This document shows, in pieces, positions 22,091 through 30,785 of a stretch of 32,273 nucleotides of DNA (its first letter is position 1; each line of letters opens with the position of its first letter). A model generated the notes under the pieces. The model saw nothing but the letters and a program-made list of their open reading frames with translations. It was not told the origin of the DNA and searched no databases. The stretch comes from Flavobacteriales bacterium. GTDB lineage: Bacteria; Bacteroidota; Bacteroidia; Flavobacteriales_F; PHOS-HE28. The DNA lies in the NCBI GenBank assembly GCA_024103275.1, contig JAGFIV010000124.1, positions 1 to 32,273 on the forward strand, written 5' to 3'. Made by a program: the position numbers and the translations under genes.

Positions 22091-22290
22091 GAGACCCCAC
22101 ACCGAACGCTGAGGTTCCCGAAGCGTGGGGTTCCACGGAATGCAAGCACGGTGCCCTTCGAGGGCCTCAGGGCACGAGGGACGGGTTGTGCATTCAACGC
22201 CCCCCTGAAGTCTTCGCGAGGGATCGTGCATTCAACGATCCCGAAGCGATCTTTGATCTGAGCCCGGCTTGGGAATTAAAGATCGCTTCG
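22091..22290. repeat. Composite hairpin island B
   Basis: Second copy of the module seen at 10021-10271. Hairpin 22106-22126 has stem ACGCT/AGCGT and loop GAGGTTCCCGA, with extra outer pairing of ACCCCA to TGGGGT. Hairpin 22151-22175 has stem GTGCCCT/AGGGCAC with the loop in reverse orientation. Next come GTTG/CAAC around TGCATT (22185-22198), GGGATCG/CGATCCC around TGCATTCAA (22220-22242), and the 16-bp stem 22242-22257/22275-22290, whose arms are identical to island A. It fills most of the 253-bp gap between nth and the small reverse-strand gene. Confidence 0.8.
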
Positions 22291-22320
22291 GCCGAGACGG
22301 CCTCGCGAAGACGGATGGGC

Positions 22321-22482
22321 TCAGTTCAGCACGATACCCACCTGCCCCACCGGCGGCACCTTCACCACCTTCAGCGCCTTGCTGTAGTTCAGGATGGCAT
22401 TGACCGTATCCGGCCGCGGGCCCGGGAGCACTGGCATCGTATGGCGGTTGCGGGAATACTTGCGGAGAGTAGAATGTGCCAT
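22321..22482 (-). CDS. Small conserved-looking protein, 53 residues
   Basis: An ATG at 22482 opens a 53-codon frame ending in TGA at 22321-22323. The protein has a basic N-terminus (MAHSTLRKYSRNRHTMPVLP), then PRPDTVNAILNYSKALKVVK, and ends VGQVGIVLN. The NAILNYSKAL segment recalls small Bacteroidota proteins of unknown function that I have seen with an ILNFSKSL core; that likeness is from memory only. An internal ATG (codon 16) is an alternative start. It lies 125 nt downstream of the sigma-factor gene on the same strand, with a hairpin terminator candidate between. No domain or function is recognised. Confidence 0.6.
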   Translation of the reverse strand: MAHSTLRKYSRNRHTMPVLPGPRPDTVNAILNYSKALKVVKVPPVGQVGIVLN

Positions 22483-22545
22483 GTAGTGGATTTTGCTCAA
22501 GAACGGACCTTCCCGTCTCCTTATTGCATGGCCCTGCGGCGGCCG

Positions 22546-22579
22546 GAAAACACGAACACCGGCTTACGGGCCGGCGTTC
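22546..22579 (-). terminator. Candidate terminator of the sigma-factor gene
   Basis: GAACACCGGC (22554-22563) and GCCGGCGTTC (22570-22579) form a 10-bp stem with one mismatch and a 6-nt loop; on the reverse strand it is followed by GTGTTTTCC. A second hairpin with a bulge, GATCCCACAC against GTGTTGGGATC, spans about 22589-22610 and overlaps the sigma stop codon. Confidence 0.6.
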
Positions 22580-22607
22580 CTGGGGCGGGATCCCACACGT
22601 GTTGGGA

Positions 22608-23195
22608 TCAGGCCCGTTCAAGCTGCATGCCGTGCTGCTTGATCAGTTTCCGCATGTTGATCAGCGCGTAGCGCATGCGCCCCAGCGCCGTATTGATGCT
22701 CACGTCCGTCTGCTCCGCGATCTCCTTGAAGCTCATTCCCAGGTACGTACGCATCACCACCACTTCCTTCTGTTCCGGCGGCAGGTGGTCGATCAGCTTG
22801 CGCACGTCGGCATCGATCTGCGTGTTCACCAACTGTTCCTCCACGTTCTTGCCGGGCTGGGCATGGGTGGCAAACACGTCGTACTCATCCGTGCTGCGCA
22901 CCTTGGGCATCTTCTTGTTGCGCCGGAAATGGTCGATCACCAGGTTGTGCGCGATCCGCATCACCCACGGCAGGAACTTGCCTTCCTCATTGTAGCGTCC
23001 CTCCTTCAAGTGGTGGACCACCTTGATGAAGGCATCCTGGAAGAGGTCCTCGGTCACCTCCCGGTCCCTGACCATCAGGAAGATGTGCGACCACACCTTG
23101 CGCTTGTGGCGGTGGAGGAGCACCTCGAACGCCGGCTCCTCGCCGCTGACATAGCGACGCACGAGCTCTACATCTGTTAAAGACTTGGACAGCAT
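22608..23195 (-). CDS. ECF-type sigma-70 family RNA polymerase sigma factor
   Basis: 195 residues. Region 2 is clear (FEVLLHRHKRKVWSHIF, then EDLFQDAFIKVVHHL and FLPWVMRIAHNLVIDHFRRNKK), the linker is short, and region 4 follows (LIDHLPPEQKEVVVMRTYLGMSFKEIAEQTDVSINTALGRMRYAL) with its helix-turn-helix. It directs RNA polymerase to a target promoter set that is unknown. No anti-sigma gene is adjacent. It is divergent from uvrA; a TACATTTG box at 23385-23392 is the best promoter candidate, leaving a 5' leader of about 185 nt. The gene is followed by hairpins and the small ORF. Confidence 0.93.
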   Translation of the reverse strand: MLSKSLTDVELVRRYVSGEEPAFEVLLHRHKRKVWSHIFLMVRDREVTEDLFQDAFIKVVHHLKEGRYNEEGKFLPWVMRIAHNLVIDHFRRNKKMPKVRSTDEYDVFATHAQPGKNVEEQLVNTQIDADVRKLIDHLPPEQKEVVVMRTYLGMSFKEIAEQTDVSINTALGRMRYALINMRKLIKQHGMQLERA

Positions 23196-23318
23196 GACCT
23201 TGTACCGTTTAGGTCCGAAGGGGATTCACTACTTCGGGGTATAGGTCTCTGCTATGCGCTGTCCGTTTGGTTGGTTGGTTGGCCGCCTGCACGGCAATCC
23301 GCTGCGAACTTAAGGAAG

Positions 23319-23340
23319 ACGTTTGATGTTGGTCAAACGT
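23319..23340. promoter_or_regulatory. Perfect 8-bp inverted repeat in the sigma/uvrA divergent region
   Basis: ACGTTTGA (23319-23326) and TCAAACGT (23333-23340) are exact reverse complements with a 6-nt spacer. It lies in the probable leader of the sigma-factor gene and 84 bp upstream of the uvrA -7 box. It may be an operator or an RNA hairpin; neither is shown. Confidence 0.4.
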
Positions 23341-23384
23341 TGCCTGGGCCGTTCTATTGTCCAAAAGCGGGCATTCCGCCAAGC

Positions 23385-23392
23385 CAAATGTA
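23385..23392 (-). promoter_or_regulatory. Bacteroidota -7 box, sigma-factor gene
   Basis: The reverse strand reads TACATTTG, an exact TAnnTTTG match, with 189 nt to the start at 23195. It stands 31 bp from the uvrA box on the other strand, so the upstream elements of the two promoters would overlap. Role inferred. Confidence 0.5.
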
Positions 23393-23423
23393 CGGGATCC
23401 GTGGGAGGCGGGACCTGCGGCCG

Positions 23424-23431
23424 TAATTTTG
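23424..23431 (+). promoter_or_regulatory. Bacteroidota -7 box for uvrA
   Basis: TAATTTTG matches TAnnTTTG exactly, with 16 nt to the ATG at 23448, which supports that start over the ATG at 23484. No SOS-type operator was recognised near it. Confidence 0.6.
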
Positions 23432-23447
23432 CACGCCTTTTCAAGCC

Positions 23448-26336
23448 ATGTCCAGCAAAGCTGCCGATCCCGCCCCAGTGGCGATGTCCTCCAACGGACA
23501 ATACCGGTCCCGCCGTGCCGAAAGCGGCACCATCAGCGTGCAAGGCGCCCGCGTGCACAACCTGAAGAACATCAGCGTGGACATCCCGCGCGGCAAGCTG
23601 GTCGTGATCACCGGTCTGAGCGGAAGCGGCAAGAGCTCCCTCGCGTTCGACACGCTTTACGCCGAGGGCCAGCGCCGCTATGTGGTCAGCCTCAGCAGCT
23701 ATGCCCGCCAGTTCCTGGGCCGCCTGGAAAAGCCGGACGTGGACCGCATCACCGGCATCAGCCCGGCCATCGCCATCGAGCAGAAGGTGCGTACCAGCAA
23801 CCCGCGCAGCACCGTGGGCACCAGCACCGAGGTGTGGGACCACCTGAAGCTGCTCTATGCCCGCATCGGCCGCACCTTCAGCCCCGTCTCCGGCCACGAG
23901 GTGAAACGCAATTCCGTGGAGGACGTGGTGGCCGCAGCCAACGCCTTCCCCAAGGACGGCACCGTGCTGCTGATGAGCCCCATCACCACGCCGGAAGGAC
24001 GTTCCTTGCGCGAACATCTCGACGTGCTCCAGCAACAAGGTTTCGCCCGCGTGCATGACGGCCGGGAAGTGCACCGCATCGAGGACCTGCTGCTGGCCAA
24101 GACGCTGGGCAAAGGACCGTGGAGCCTGGTCCTGGACCGCATCACCATCCAGCCCGGCGACCCCGAGATGGAAAGCCGCGTGGCCGACAGCGCCGAGGCC
24201 GCCTTCTTCGAGGGGCAGGGCGACTGCATGCTGCTGGGCGAGGATGCCAAAGGCAATCCCGTACTGCGCGAGTTCAGCGACCGCTTCGAGCTGGACGGCA
24301 TCACCTTCGAGGACCCCACGCCCAACCTCTTCAGCTTCAATGACCCGGTGGGCGCCTGCCCGCGCTGCGAAGGCTACGGCAACATCATCGGCATCGATGC
24401 CGACCTGGTGATCCCCGACAAGAGCCGGTCGGTGTATGACGATTGCGTGTCCCCCTGGCGCGGCGACAAGCTCAGCGAATGGAAAAACGATTTCATCCGC
24501 GACAGTGCCGCGCACGACTTCCCCATCCACCGGCCTTACCGCGACCTGACGGAGGCCCAGCGCAAACTGCTCTGGAACGGAGCGCCCGGCGTGCATGGCA
24601 TCGACGCCTTCTTCCAGTACTGCGAACAGAAGAGCTACAAGATCCAGTACCGCGTGCTGGCCAGCCGCTACCGCGGGAAGACCGCCTGCACGCTTTGCCA
24701 CGGCACACGCCTGAAGCAGGAGGCCCGCTACGTGAAAGTGGCCGGCAAGGACATCACCGAACTGGGGCGCATGCCCATTGCCGAGTGCCTGGCCTTCTTC
24801 CGGCAGCTCGACCTGCCACCCACGGACCGCAAGATCGCGGAGCGGCTGCTGAAGGAGATCACCAACCGGCTGCGGTACCTCCATGAAGTGGGCGTGAGCT
24901 ACCTCACGCTGGACCGCCGCAGCAACACGCTCAGCGGCGGCGAGACCCAGCGCATCGACCTGGCCACCTCGCTCGGCAGCAGCCTGGTGGGCAGCATGTA
25001 CATCCTGGACGAGCCCAGCATCGGCCTGCACCCGCGCGATACGCAGCGCCTGATCGACGTGCTGAAACAGTTGCGCGACCTGGGCAACACCGTGATCGTG
25101 GTGGAGCACGACGAGGAGGTGATGCGCGCCGCCGACCACATCATCGACATGGGGCCGGAGGCCGGCACCCTCGGCGGCCAGGTGGTGTTCAGCGGCACGC
25201 ACGACCAATTGGTGCACAGCGACAGCCTCACCGCCAAGTACCTCACCGGCCGCGAACGCATCGAACGGCCCGCACGCCGCAGGCCCGTGCGCGACCAGTT
25301 GCTGCTGAAAGGCGCGCATGAGAACAACCTGAAGGGCATCGACGTGGCCTTCCCCCTGCACATGCTCACGGTGGTGACCGGCGTGAGTGGCAGCGGCAAG
25401 ACCACGCTGGTGAAACGCATCCTCTACCCTGCCCTGCGGCGCCAGCTGGAGGGTGGCGGCGGCGAACGCCCCGGCGAATTCAAGGAACTGGCCGGCGACA
25501 TCCACCGCGTGAAGGCCGTGGAACTGGTGGACCAGGACCCCATCGGCCGCAGCTCGCGCAGCAACCCGGTCACCTACGTGAAGGCCTGGGACGACATCCG
25601 CCAGTTGTACAGCGAGATCGACGTGGCCAAGCAACGCGGCTACCGGCCGGCCTACTTCAGCTTCAACGTGGACGGCGGCCGCTGCGAGACCTGCCAGGGC
25701 GAGGGTGAGGTACACATCGAAATGCAGTTCATGGCCGACATCAGCCTGCGCTGCGAGGCCTGCCACGGCAAACGCTTCAAGGACGAGATCCTCGACGTGA
25801 AGTTCCACGGCAAGGACGTGAGCGACCTGCTGGACATGACCGTGGATGACGCCATCGCCTTCTTCCGCGAGCATGAAGGGAAGAACCACGCCGTGAAACG
25901 CATCCTGGAGAAGCTGGGCCCCTTGCAGGAAACGGGCCTGGGCTACGTCACCCTCGGCCAAAGCAGCAGCACCCTCAGCGGCGGCGAGGCCCAGCGCATC
26001 AAGCTGGCCTCCTTCCTGATCAAGGGCAGCAGCGAGCAGCCCACGCTCTTCATCTTCGACGAACCCACCACCGGCCTGCACTTCCACGACATCGCCAAGC
26101 TGCTGAAGGCCCTGAACGCGTTGATCGCCAATGGCCACAGCGTGCTGGTGATCGAGCATAACCAGGAGGTGATCGCCTGCGCCGACCATGTGATCGACCT
26201 GGGCCCCGAGGCGGGTGATGCCGGCGGCGAGATCGTGTTCACCGGCACGCCCGAGGAGCTGGTGAAGAGCGGCAAGGGCCACACCGCCCGCTTCCTGAAG
26301 GCCGCGCTGGAAGGCCACATGGCCGCCAAGCGCTGA
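23448..26336 (+). CDS. uvrA: Excinuclease ABC subunit UvrA
   Basis: 962 residues. The damage-recognition ATPase of nucleotide excision repair. Two ABC domains are complete: Walker [10 protein letters not shown] at 56 and GVSGSGKTT at 645, signatures LSGGETQRI at 495 and LSGGEAQRI at 843, and Walker B regions with [13 protein letters not shown] and [13 protein letters not shown]. Zinc cysteines appear in pairs: CPRC (304-307) with CTLC (414-417), and CETC (746) with CEAC (769). Length is normal. An ATG at 23484 is a possible alternative start; the first ~25 residues (Ala/Pro/Ser) are a loose extension. It is convergent with a T9SS cargo gene with only 6 nt between stops. Confidence 0.97.
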   Translation: MSSKAADPAPVAMSSNGQYRSRRAESGTISVQGARVHNLKNISVDIPRGKLVVITGLSGSGKSSLAFDTLYAEGQRRYVVSLSSYARQFLGRLEKPDVDRITGISPAIAIEQKVRTSNPRSTVGTSTEVWDHLKLLYARIGRTFSPVSGHEVKRNSVEDVVAAANAFPKDGTVLLMSPITTPEGRSLREHLDVLQQQGFARVHDGREVHRIEDLLLAKTLGKGPWSLVLDRITIQPGDPEMESRVADSAEAAFFEGQGDCMLLGEDAKGNPVLREFSDRFELDGITFEDPTPNLFSFNDPVGACPRCEGYGNIIGIDADLVIPDKSRSVYDDCVSPWRGDKLSEWKNDFIRDSAAHDFPIHRPYRDLTEAQRKLLWNGAPGVHGIDAFFQYCEQKSYKIQYRVLASRYRGKTACTLCHGTRLKQEARYVKVAGKDITELGRMPIAECLAFFRQLDLPPTDRKIAERLLKEITNRLRYLHEVGVSYLTLDRRSNTLSGGETQRIDLATSLGSSLVGSMYILDEPSIGLHPRDTQRLIDVLKQLRDLGNTVIVVEHDEEVMRAADHIIDMGPEAGTLGGQVVFSGTHDQLVHSDSLTAKYLTGRERIERPARRRPVRDQLLLKGAHENNLKGIDVAFPLHMLTVVTGVSGSGKTTLVKRILYPALRRQLEGGGGERPGEFKELAGDIHRVKAVELVDQDPIGRSSRSNPVTYVKAWDDIRQLYSEIDVAKQRGYRPAYFSFNVDGGRCETCQGEGEVHIEMQFMADISLRCEACHGKRFKDEILDVKFHGKDVSDLLDMTVDDAIAFFREHEGKNHAVKRILEKLGPLQETGLGYVTLGQSSSTLSGGEAQRIKLASFLIKGSSEQPTLFIFDEPTTGLHFHDIAKLLKALNALIANGHSVLVIEHNQEVIACADHVIDLGPEAGDAGGEIVFTGTPEELVKSGKGHTARFLKAALEGHMAAKR

Positions 26337-26342
26337 GCCCGG

Positions 26343-27863
26343 CTACCGCTTGATGAACCGGGTGGAAATGGATCGGCCCGCCGTGCGAAGGCCCATGACA
26401 TAGATGCCCGCCGGCAGCCGGGACACATCGAGCCCTGAAGCACCCAGCATGCCACGGTCCCAGCAGCGGCCCAGGGCATCGCGCAACTCATAGCGCCATT
26501 CGCTCGCGCCTGCCGGCAGCTCCACGTGAATGCGGTCCACCGCCGGGTTGGGCCACACCCTTACGGCGCTCTCTACGACCGTGCGATGCCCCAGGCCTAC
26601 GGTAATGTCACCATCGGGCACGCCGTTGATGATGGATCCGATAAGCGTCCATTTCCGGATGTTGCCGATCACATCGCTCCAATCAACCACGTTGGCCCCG
26701 GCCCGGGTATCCAACCGGGCACCAAATCCAATATCAAACACTTCTCCGGCGATGCAATCCGTGGGGTCCAGCCATTGTCCACTGATGCCATAGCCCCATT
26801 GCACGATCGTGTCGAAGGTCCCCGGCCCGGCCAGCAATTCGTATGCGGAGGTGCCGAAGAAGGCCTGGTCGAAGTTGGCGTTTGGAAAATAGGGGTCCAC
26901 CCCTTCTGACGCATCCCCTATCGTGATGGCTCCGGGACCGGCATCCACCAAATACTGGTACTGGGCCCGGCGTCCGGTGAACGAGAGATCAAGCACCGCG
27001 TCCAGTTCGCCGGACCACTGATACTTCATCCTGTGCACCTCATAGGTTACCGAGTCTACGCCCAGCACCGAATTGACAATGCTGTCACGAGCGTAGAAAT
27101 GCGTCCATGGCTGGCTGATATCCCCCGGATAGTGTTCATACTCCCATACCAGCAAATCCCCGGGGTGCAAATGGAAAAAGTCCGTGAATCGGGGTTTCGT
27201 GAATCCGATGCTCCCATCGTCAACGTCCAAACCGATCAATGACAGCGCGCGGAACTGCACAGATGACGGGTGAAACAGGAACAGGTTGAACGGCACAAAC
27301 TCCACCAGTCCATGCGCTTTGCTGAGGACTACCTGGAAGTCGCTGATCGGGGTTTGACCCGGCGAGGAGCCGTTCGGCGTGAGCGAGAAGACCTTCACAC
27401 TGTCCGTGATCCCCAGGAAAGTCCGTTCTTCCTGGCCGATGCATGCAATGGTGATCTGGTCATAATCGTTGCCGGGGTAATCGGAGACCACGGTCCATGC
27501 CTGGCCTAACGCGGCCTGTGGCAGGAAGAAAAATGGCAAAGTCCCATATGCCGAGTACTGGAACACCGTATCGTTCCTAATGATCAACGAATCCTTCGGC
27601 CATTGGTTCTGCAGGCTGCCCCAGGGATCGGAGAAGGTGGAGGCACAGTCGCCCAACGCCTGCTTCCAGGCTTGCATGTTGAAGAACTGCAATTCCTGGC
27701 CGCCTTCATTCCGCACGGAATCCATGAGGCATTGCTCCACCGTGACCGGCGAGGCGGAACTGTCGGCGTAGTAGTGCGCGGTGCCAAGCGGGAACAAGGC
27801 CCAGTCCTGGGCCGGTGCGGCCAGCGAAAGGAACGTCGCCAGGGATAGAAGCAAAGGTTTCAT
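26343..27863 (-). CDS. Secreted protein with T9SS type A sorting domain
   Basis: 506 residues. N-terminal signal peptide MKPLLLSLATFLSLAAPAQ; C-terminal ~80 residues form a type A sorting domain: VWPNPAVDRIHVELP, then YELRDALGR and LPAGIYVMGLRTAGRSISTRF ending in a basic residue. The protein should cross the outer membrane by the type IX system and be attached to the surface or released. The central ~400 residues, rich in aromatic and Asp residues with beta-strand patterns, are not recognised. A TACCTTGA at 27883-27890 (reverse strand) sits 19 nt before the ATG and is a weak -7 candidate. Confidence 0.85.
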   Translation of the reverse strand: MKPLLLSLATFLSLAAPAQDWALFPLGTAHYYADSSASPVTVEQCLMDSVRNEGGQELQFFNMQAWKQALGDCASTFSDPWGSLQNQWPKDSLIIRNDTVFQYSAYGTLPFFFLPQAALGQAWTVVSDYPGNDYDQITIACIGQEERTFLGITDSVKVFSLTPNGSSPGQTPISDFQVVLSKAHGLVEFVPFNLFLFHPSSVQFRALSLIGLDVDDGSIGFTKPRFTDFFHLHPGDLLVWEYEHYPGDISQPWTHFYARDSIVNSVLGVDSVTYEVHRMKYQWSGELDAVLDLSFTGRRAQYQYLVDAGPGAITIGDASEGVDPYFPNANFDQAFFGTSAYELLAGPGTFDTIVQWGYGISGQWLDPTDCIAGEVFDIGFGARLDTRAGANVVDWSDVIGNIRKWTLIGSIINGVPDGDITVGLGHRTVVESAVRVWPNPAVDRIHVELPAGASEWRYELRDALGRCWDRGMLGASGLDVSRLPAGIYVMGLRTAGRSISTRFIKR

Positions 27864-28163
27864 CCCGTTGCCGTTTGGATGATCAAGGTAGGAAAACCAT
27901 TTCCCGTCAAGGCGGACATGATGAAGCTACCGTTTTCATGCTCACCACACGGGCACGGAAGGAAGGGAATAGGCGGCCATCCGTGCCACAAGCCATGGGC
28001 CTCACTCTTTTGCCTGATATAACCGGGCGGCCAGTCGTTGCCTTTGCATTCCATCAATCAAATGGAAGACGTAATGGCCGATCAAATTGCTGCCCGGCAC
28101 CTCCGGCGCAATTCGTTCTTGGGATGCACGTTCGTGGAAGCGGTTCTTCCCCACCTTTGCACC
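27864..28163. other. Divergent intergenic region, no gene supported
   Basis: 300 bp between the T9SS cargo gene and the DUF58 gene. An open frame upstream of 28164 continues that of DUF58 but shows no family likeness. Apart from the weak TACCTTGA near 27883 and a CACCTTTG just before the DUF58 ATG (28152-28159), I see no repeat or hairpin of note. Confidence 0.4.
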
Positions 28164-29093
28164 ATGCCCATCGACCAGCAGCACATCCAGGCGCTCAGCC
28201 AGCTGGAGTTCCATGCCCGGCAAGTGGTGGAAGGCTTCCTCGCCGGCCTGCACAAGAGCCCGTTCCACGGCTTCAGCGTGGAGTTCGCCGAGCACCGGGC
28301 GTACAACCCCGGGGAAAGCACGCGCCACATCGATTGGAAGCTCTTCGCCCGCACGGACAAGCTTTTCGTGAAGCGCTACGAAGAGGAGACCAACCTGCGC
28401 TGCCAACTGGTGATCGACGCCAGCAGCAGCATGTACTACCCGCAGGTGAAGGAGAAGGCGCCCCGGCAGTTCAACAAGATCGAGTTCAGCGTGTATGCCG
28501 CCGCGGCACTGATCGCCTTGCTGCGCAAACAGCGCGATGCCGTGGGCCTCACCGTTTTCGCCGATGAATTGTTGGTCAGTGAGCAGGCCCGCAGCAACGC
28601 CGTCCACCTGCGGCACCTGATGGCCGAGCTGGAGGAACTGCTCAGTACCTCCGCCCCCGCGAAGGACCGCCGCACCAACGCCGTGGAGGCGCTGCACGAC
28701 ATCGCCCAACGCACCCACCGCCGTTCCTTGGTGGTGCTCTTCAGCGACATGATGGACAACAGCACGCGGAGCGCCGAGCTCTTCGATGCGCTGCAGCACC
28801 TGCGCTACAACAAGCACGATGTGATCCTCTTCCACGTGGTGGACCGCCAGCACGAGCTGGAGCTGGCCCTGGAGGACCGCCCCTACACCTTCGTGGACAA
28901 GGAGAGCGGCCTGCAGGTGAAGGCCCACGCCGCCGAGGTGCGCGGGGAATACCGTGCCGCCATGGCCGCCTACTGGCACGAACTGAAGCTGAAGTGCGGC
29001 CAATACCGCATCGAACTGGTGGAGGCCGACATCAATGCAGGATTCGAGAACATCCTGCTGCAGTTCCTGCTGAAGCGGAGCAGGCTGTATTGA
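28164..29093 (+). CDS. DUF58 domain protein (vWA-like)
   Basis: 309 residues. The DUF58 signature YNPGESTRHIDWKLFARTDKL with VKRYEEETN is at residues 47-77, followed by a von Willebrand A-like domain whose metal site D-x-S-x-S is seen as Asp85, Ser87, Ser89 (VIDASSSM). A later VVLFSDMMD segment is the usual vWA strand. These proteins are commonly encoded beside MoxR AAA-ATPases in Bacteroidota Bat-type clusters, but no MoxR gene is in the window, so this copy stands alone. The ATG at 28164 gives the family N-terminus MPIDQQHIQALSQLEFHAR. A weak hairpin TGAGCG/CGCTCA lies between its stop and the convergent gene at 29113. Confidence 0.9.
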   Translation: MPIDQQHIQALSQLEFHARQVVEGFLAGLHKSPFHGFSVEFAEHRAYNPGESTRHIDWKLFARTDKLFVKRYEEETNLRCQLVIDASSSMYYPQVKEKAPRQFNKIEFSVYAAAALIALLRKQRDAVGLTVFADELLVSEQARSNAVHLRHLMAELEELLSTSAPAKDRRTNAVEALHDIAQRTHRRSLVVLFSDMMDNSTRSAELFDALQHLRYNKHDVILFHVVDRQHELELALEDRPYTFVDKESGLQVKAHAAEVRGEYRAAMAAYWHELKLKCGQYRIELVEADINAGFENILLQFLLKRSRLY

Positions 29094-29112
29094 GCGTGAG
29101 CTTGGGCGTCGC

Positions 29113-30783
29113 TCATTCGAAAACGATCCTCCCCGTGTACCGCGTATTGCCGTTGACCACCTCGGCCATATACGTGCCCGCGGCCTGTGCGCGGATGTCC
29201 AAATGCACGGTGCCTTCCGTGATGTTCAATGGTCCTTCCTGCACCACTTGGCCCTGCGCATCCAGGATGCGGAGCACCAGGCCCTGTTCGTGCAAAAGCT
29301 CCGGCGGAAGCTCGATGCTGCACGTGCCTTGGTTGGGGTTGGCATAGATGAGCAACTGCCCGCCACCGCCCGGCATCGCATAGGACTGCACGCTGGTGAT
29401 GAGGCCCAGCTTGGCCACGAAAACATCCCCACCGCCCGTCAAGCTGAGGTCGTTGCCGAAATCGATGGTGCCGGTGAACGGGCAGGTGATCACGGGACTC
29501 CCATCACCCATGGTAATCATATCTATCCATCCTTGCAGCACAGGTCCATTGGTCACCAAGCCAAGTGGGCTGCCGTTTGCGGCGCACCGTATAACGGCAT
29601 AGTCAAGGGCATGTGCCGGTGTGATGGTTTGGCCGTTGAAGGTGAACGGTTCCTCGAACGTGAAAGCCAGGTTGAAAGTGCCGTCAGCCGCCTGTGACAA
29701 GCAGATGTTGGACCAACCCGAAGCATCCATTGCCTGGTGCCAGATCTCCTGCCCCATGGAATCCGTGCGCATATAGAACAGTTTCCTCGACGGGCTACTG
29801 GAAGTAATGGTGTCCGATGCCAGAAAGAGGTTGTCGCGGAAGTACCCGGACAAGAGGAAGCCGCCATCCGCCGTGAATTCGGGGCTACCAAAAGCGGAGC
29901 TCGTGCTGGAACCAAGCACTTGCATCCATTGCATTGAAGCGCAGCTGGTATCCATTGCGGCAAACAAGGCAAGGCCATTGGCTTCAGTGTCCGGAATGGA
30001 CTGGCCCAAGATGGTGGAACCTGAACTGTAACTCCCCCCAACGAAATACAAGTGACCCTTCCGTACCAATATGGTTCCATCGATGTTATGGCCGATGCTC
30101 TTGGCCCATAGGAGCTGTCCATCCGGTGAATACTTGGCCACGGATTGTCCGTTGGGCAGCATGATGGGTGATGCTCCGTCAAACACGGTGTTTTGCATGA
30201 AATAGCTGTCGTCACTGAAAACATACAGGTACACTTGTCCCAACTCATCCACGGCAAGGCTTCCCGCGCCCCCGTTCTGCGTGGTGCGCACCCAAAGGCA
30301 GGTGCCGTCCAGCGCGTATTTGGCCAAGAAGGCGCCCCGGCCACCATTCACCACGAGGCCCGGGCCGAACCACGCCGTATGGTCCCCTTGCGTAGCTTGG
30401 TATACGCCCGCCAAGTAGATACAATTGGAAATGCTGTCGTACACTACCTGACTTGCTCCGTCCCCTTCGTTCCAATCCGCCGGCCCGCCAAGCGTGTTGC
30501 CCCCGGCAGTCCGGATCCATTGGAAACTGCCGTCGGAACTGAACTTGGCCAAAAATGCATCGTAGGTCCCCCCCACGCCAAACGGCTGGCCGTCCACATT
30601 GCCGGAACTGGCATCTCCGCAGACGTACACATTGTCCTCATTGTCGCGGCAAAGTGTACCAAGGCTTTCCGTGTACTGCCCGTGGATCAGTTTGGCCCAT
30701 GCGGCGTTCTGGGCCCAAAGCAGACCAGGCAGGCCAAGCATGGCGGCTGTAACAAGGCAATAGGATCGGCTCAGGAGCTTCAT
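29113..30783 (-). CDS. Secreted SBBP/beta-propeller-like protein with T9SS sorting domain
   Basis: 556 residues. Signal peptide MKLLSRSYCLVTAAMLG to about LLWAQ. The body has repeated blade-like units of the SBBP type: DAFLAKFSSDGSFQW, GAFLAKYALDGTCLW, SVAKYSPDGQLLW, with GNVYV/GQVYL-type strands, giving a probable beta-propeller or SBBP array. The C-terminus is a type A sorting domain: IYANPNQGTCSIELP, LRILDAQGQVV, then AAGTYMAEVVNGNTRYTGRI. It is exported by the T9SS. The gene follows the glycoside-hydrolase-like gene with a 2-nt gap, so they form an operon. Ligand unknown. Confidence 0.87.
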   Translation of the reverse strand: MKLLSRSYCLVTAAMLGLPGLLWAQNAAWAKLIHGQYTESLGTLCRDNEDNVYVCGDASSGNVDGQPFGVGGTYDAFLAKFSSDGSFQWIRTAGGNTLGGPADWNEGDGASQVVYDSISNCIYLAGVYQATQGDHTAWFGPGLVVNGGRGAFLAKYALDGTCLWVRTTQNGGAGSLAVDELGQVYLYVFSDDSYFMQNTVFDGASPIMLPNGQSVAKYSPDGQLLWAKSIGHNIDGTILVRKGHLYFVGGSYSSGSTILGQSIPDTEANGLALFAAMDTSCASMQWMQVLGSSTSSAFGSPEFTADGGFLLSGYFRDNLFLASDTITSSSPSRKLFYMRTDSMGQEIWHQAMDASGWSNICLSQAADGTFNLAFTFEEPFTFNGQTITPAHALDYAVIRCAANGSPLGLVTNGPVLQGWIDMITMGDGSPVITCPFTGTIDFGNDLSLTGGGDVFVAKLGLITSVQSYAMPGGGGQLLIYANPNQGTCSIELPPELLHEQGLVLRILDAQGQVVQEGPLNITEGTVHLDIRAQAAGTYMAEVVNGNTRYTGRIVFE

Positions 30784-30785
30784 GG

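Noticed and set aside
22186..22671. A 161-codon forward frame across the gap between nth and the sigma gene
   Set aside because: It runs through repeat island B and antisense to the small ORF and the sigma-factor gene, with no recognisable protein pattern.
23310..26318. A 1002-codon open frame on the reverse strand opposite uvrA
   Set aside because: It is a mirror frame of a high-G+C gene; its translation is rich in His, Ala, Gly and Val without motifs, while uvrA on the forward strand is complete.
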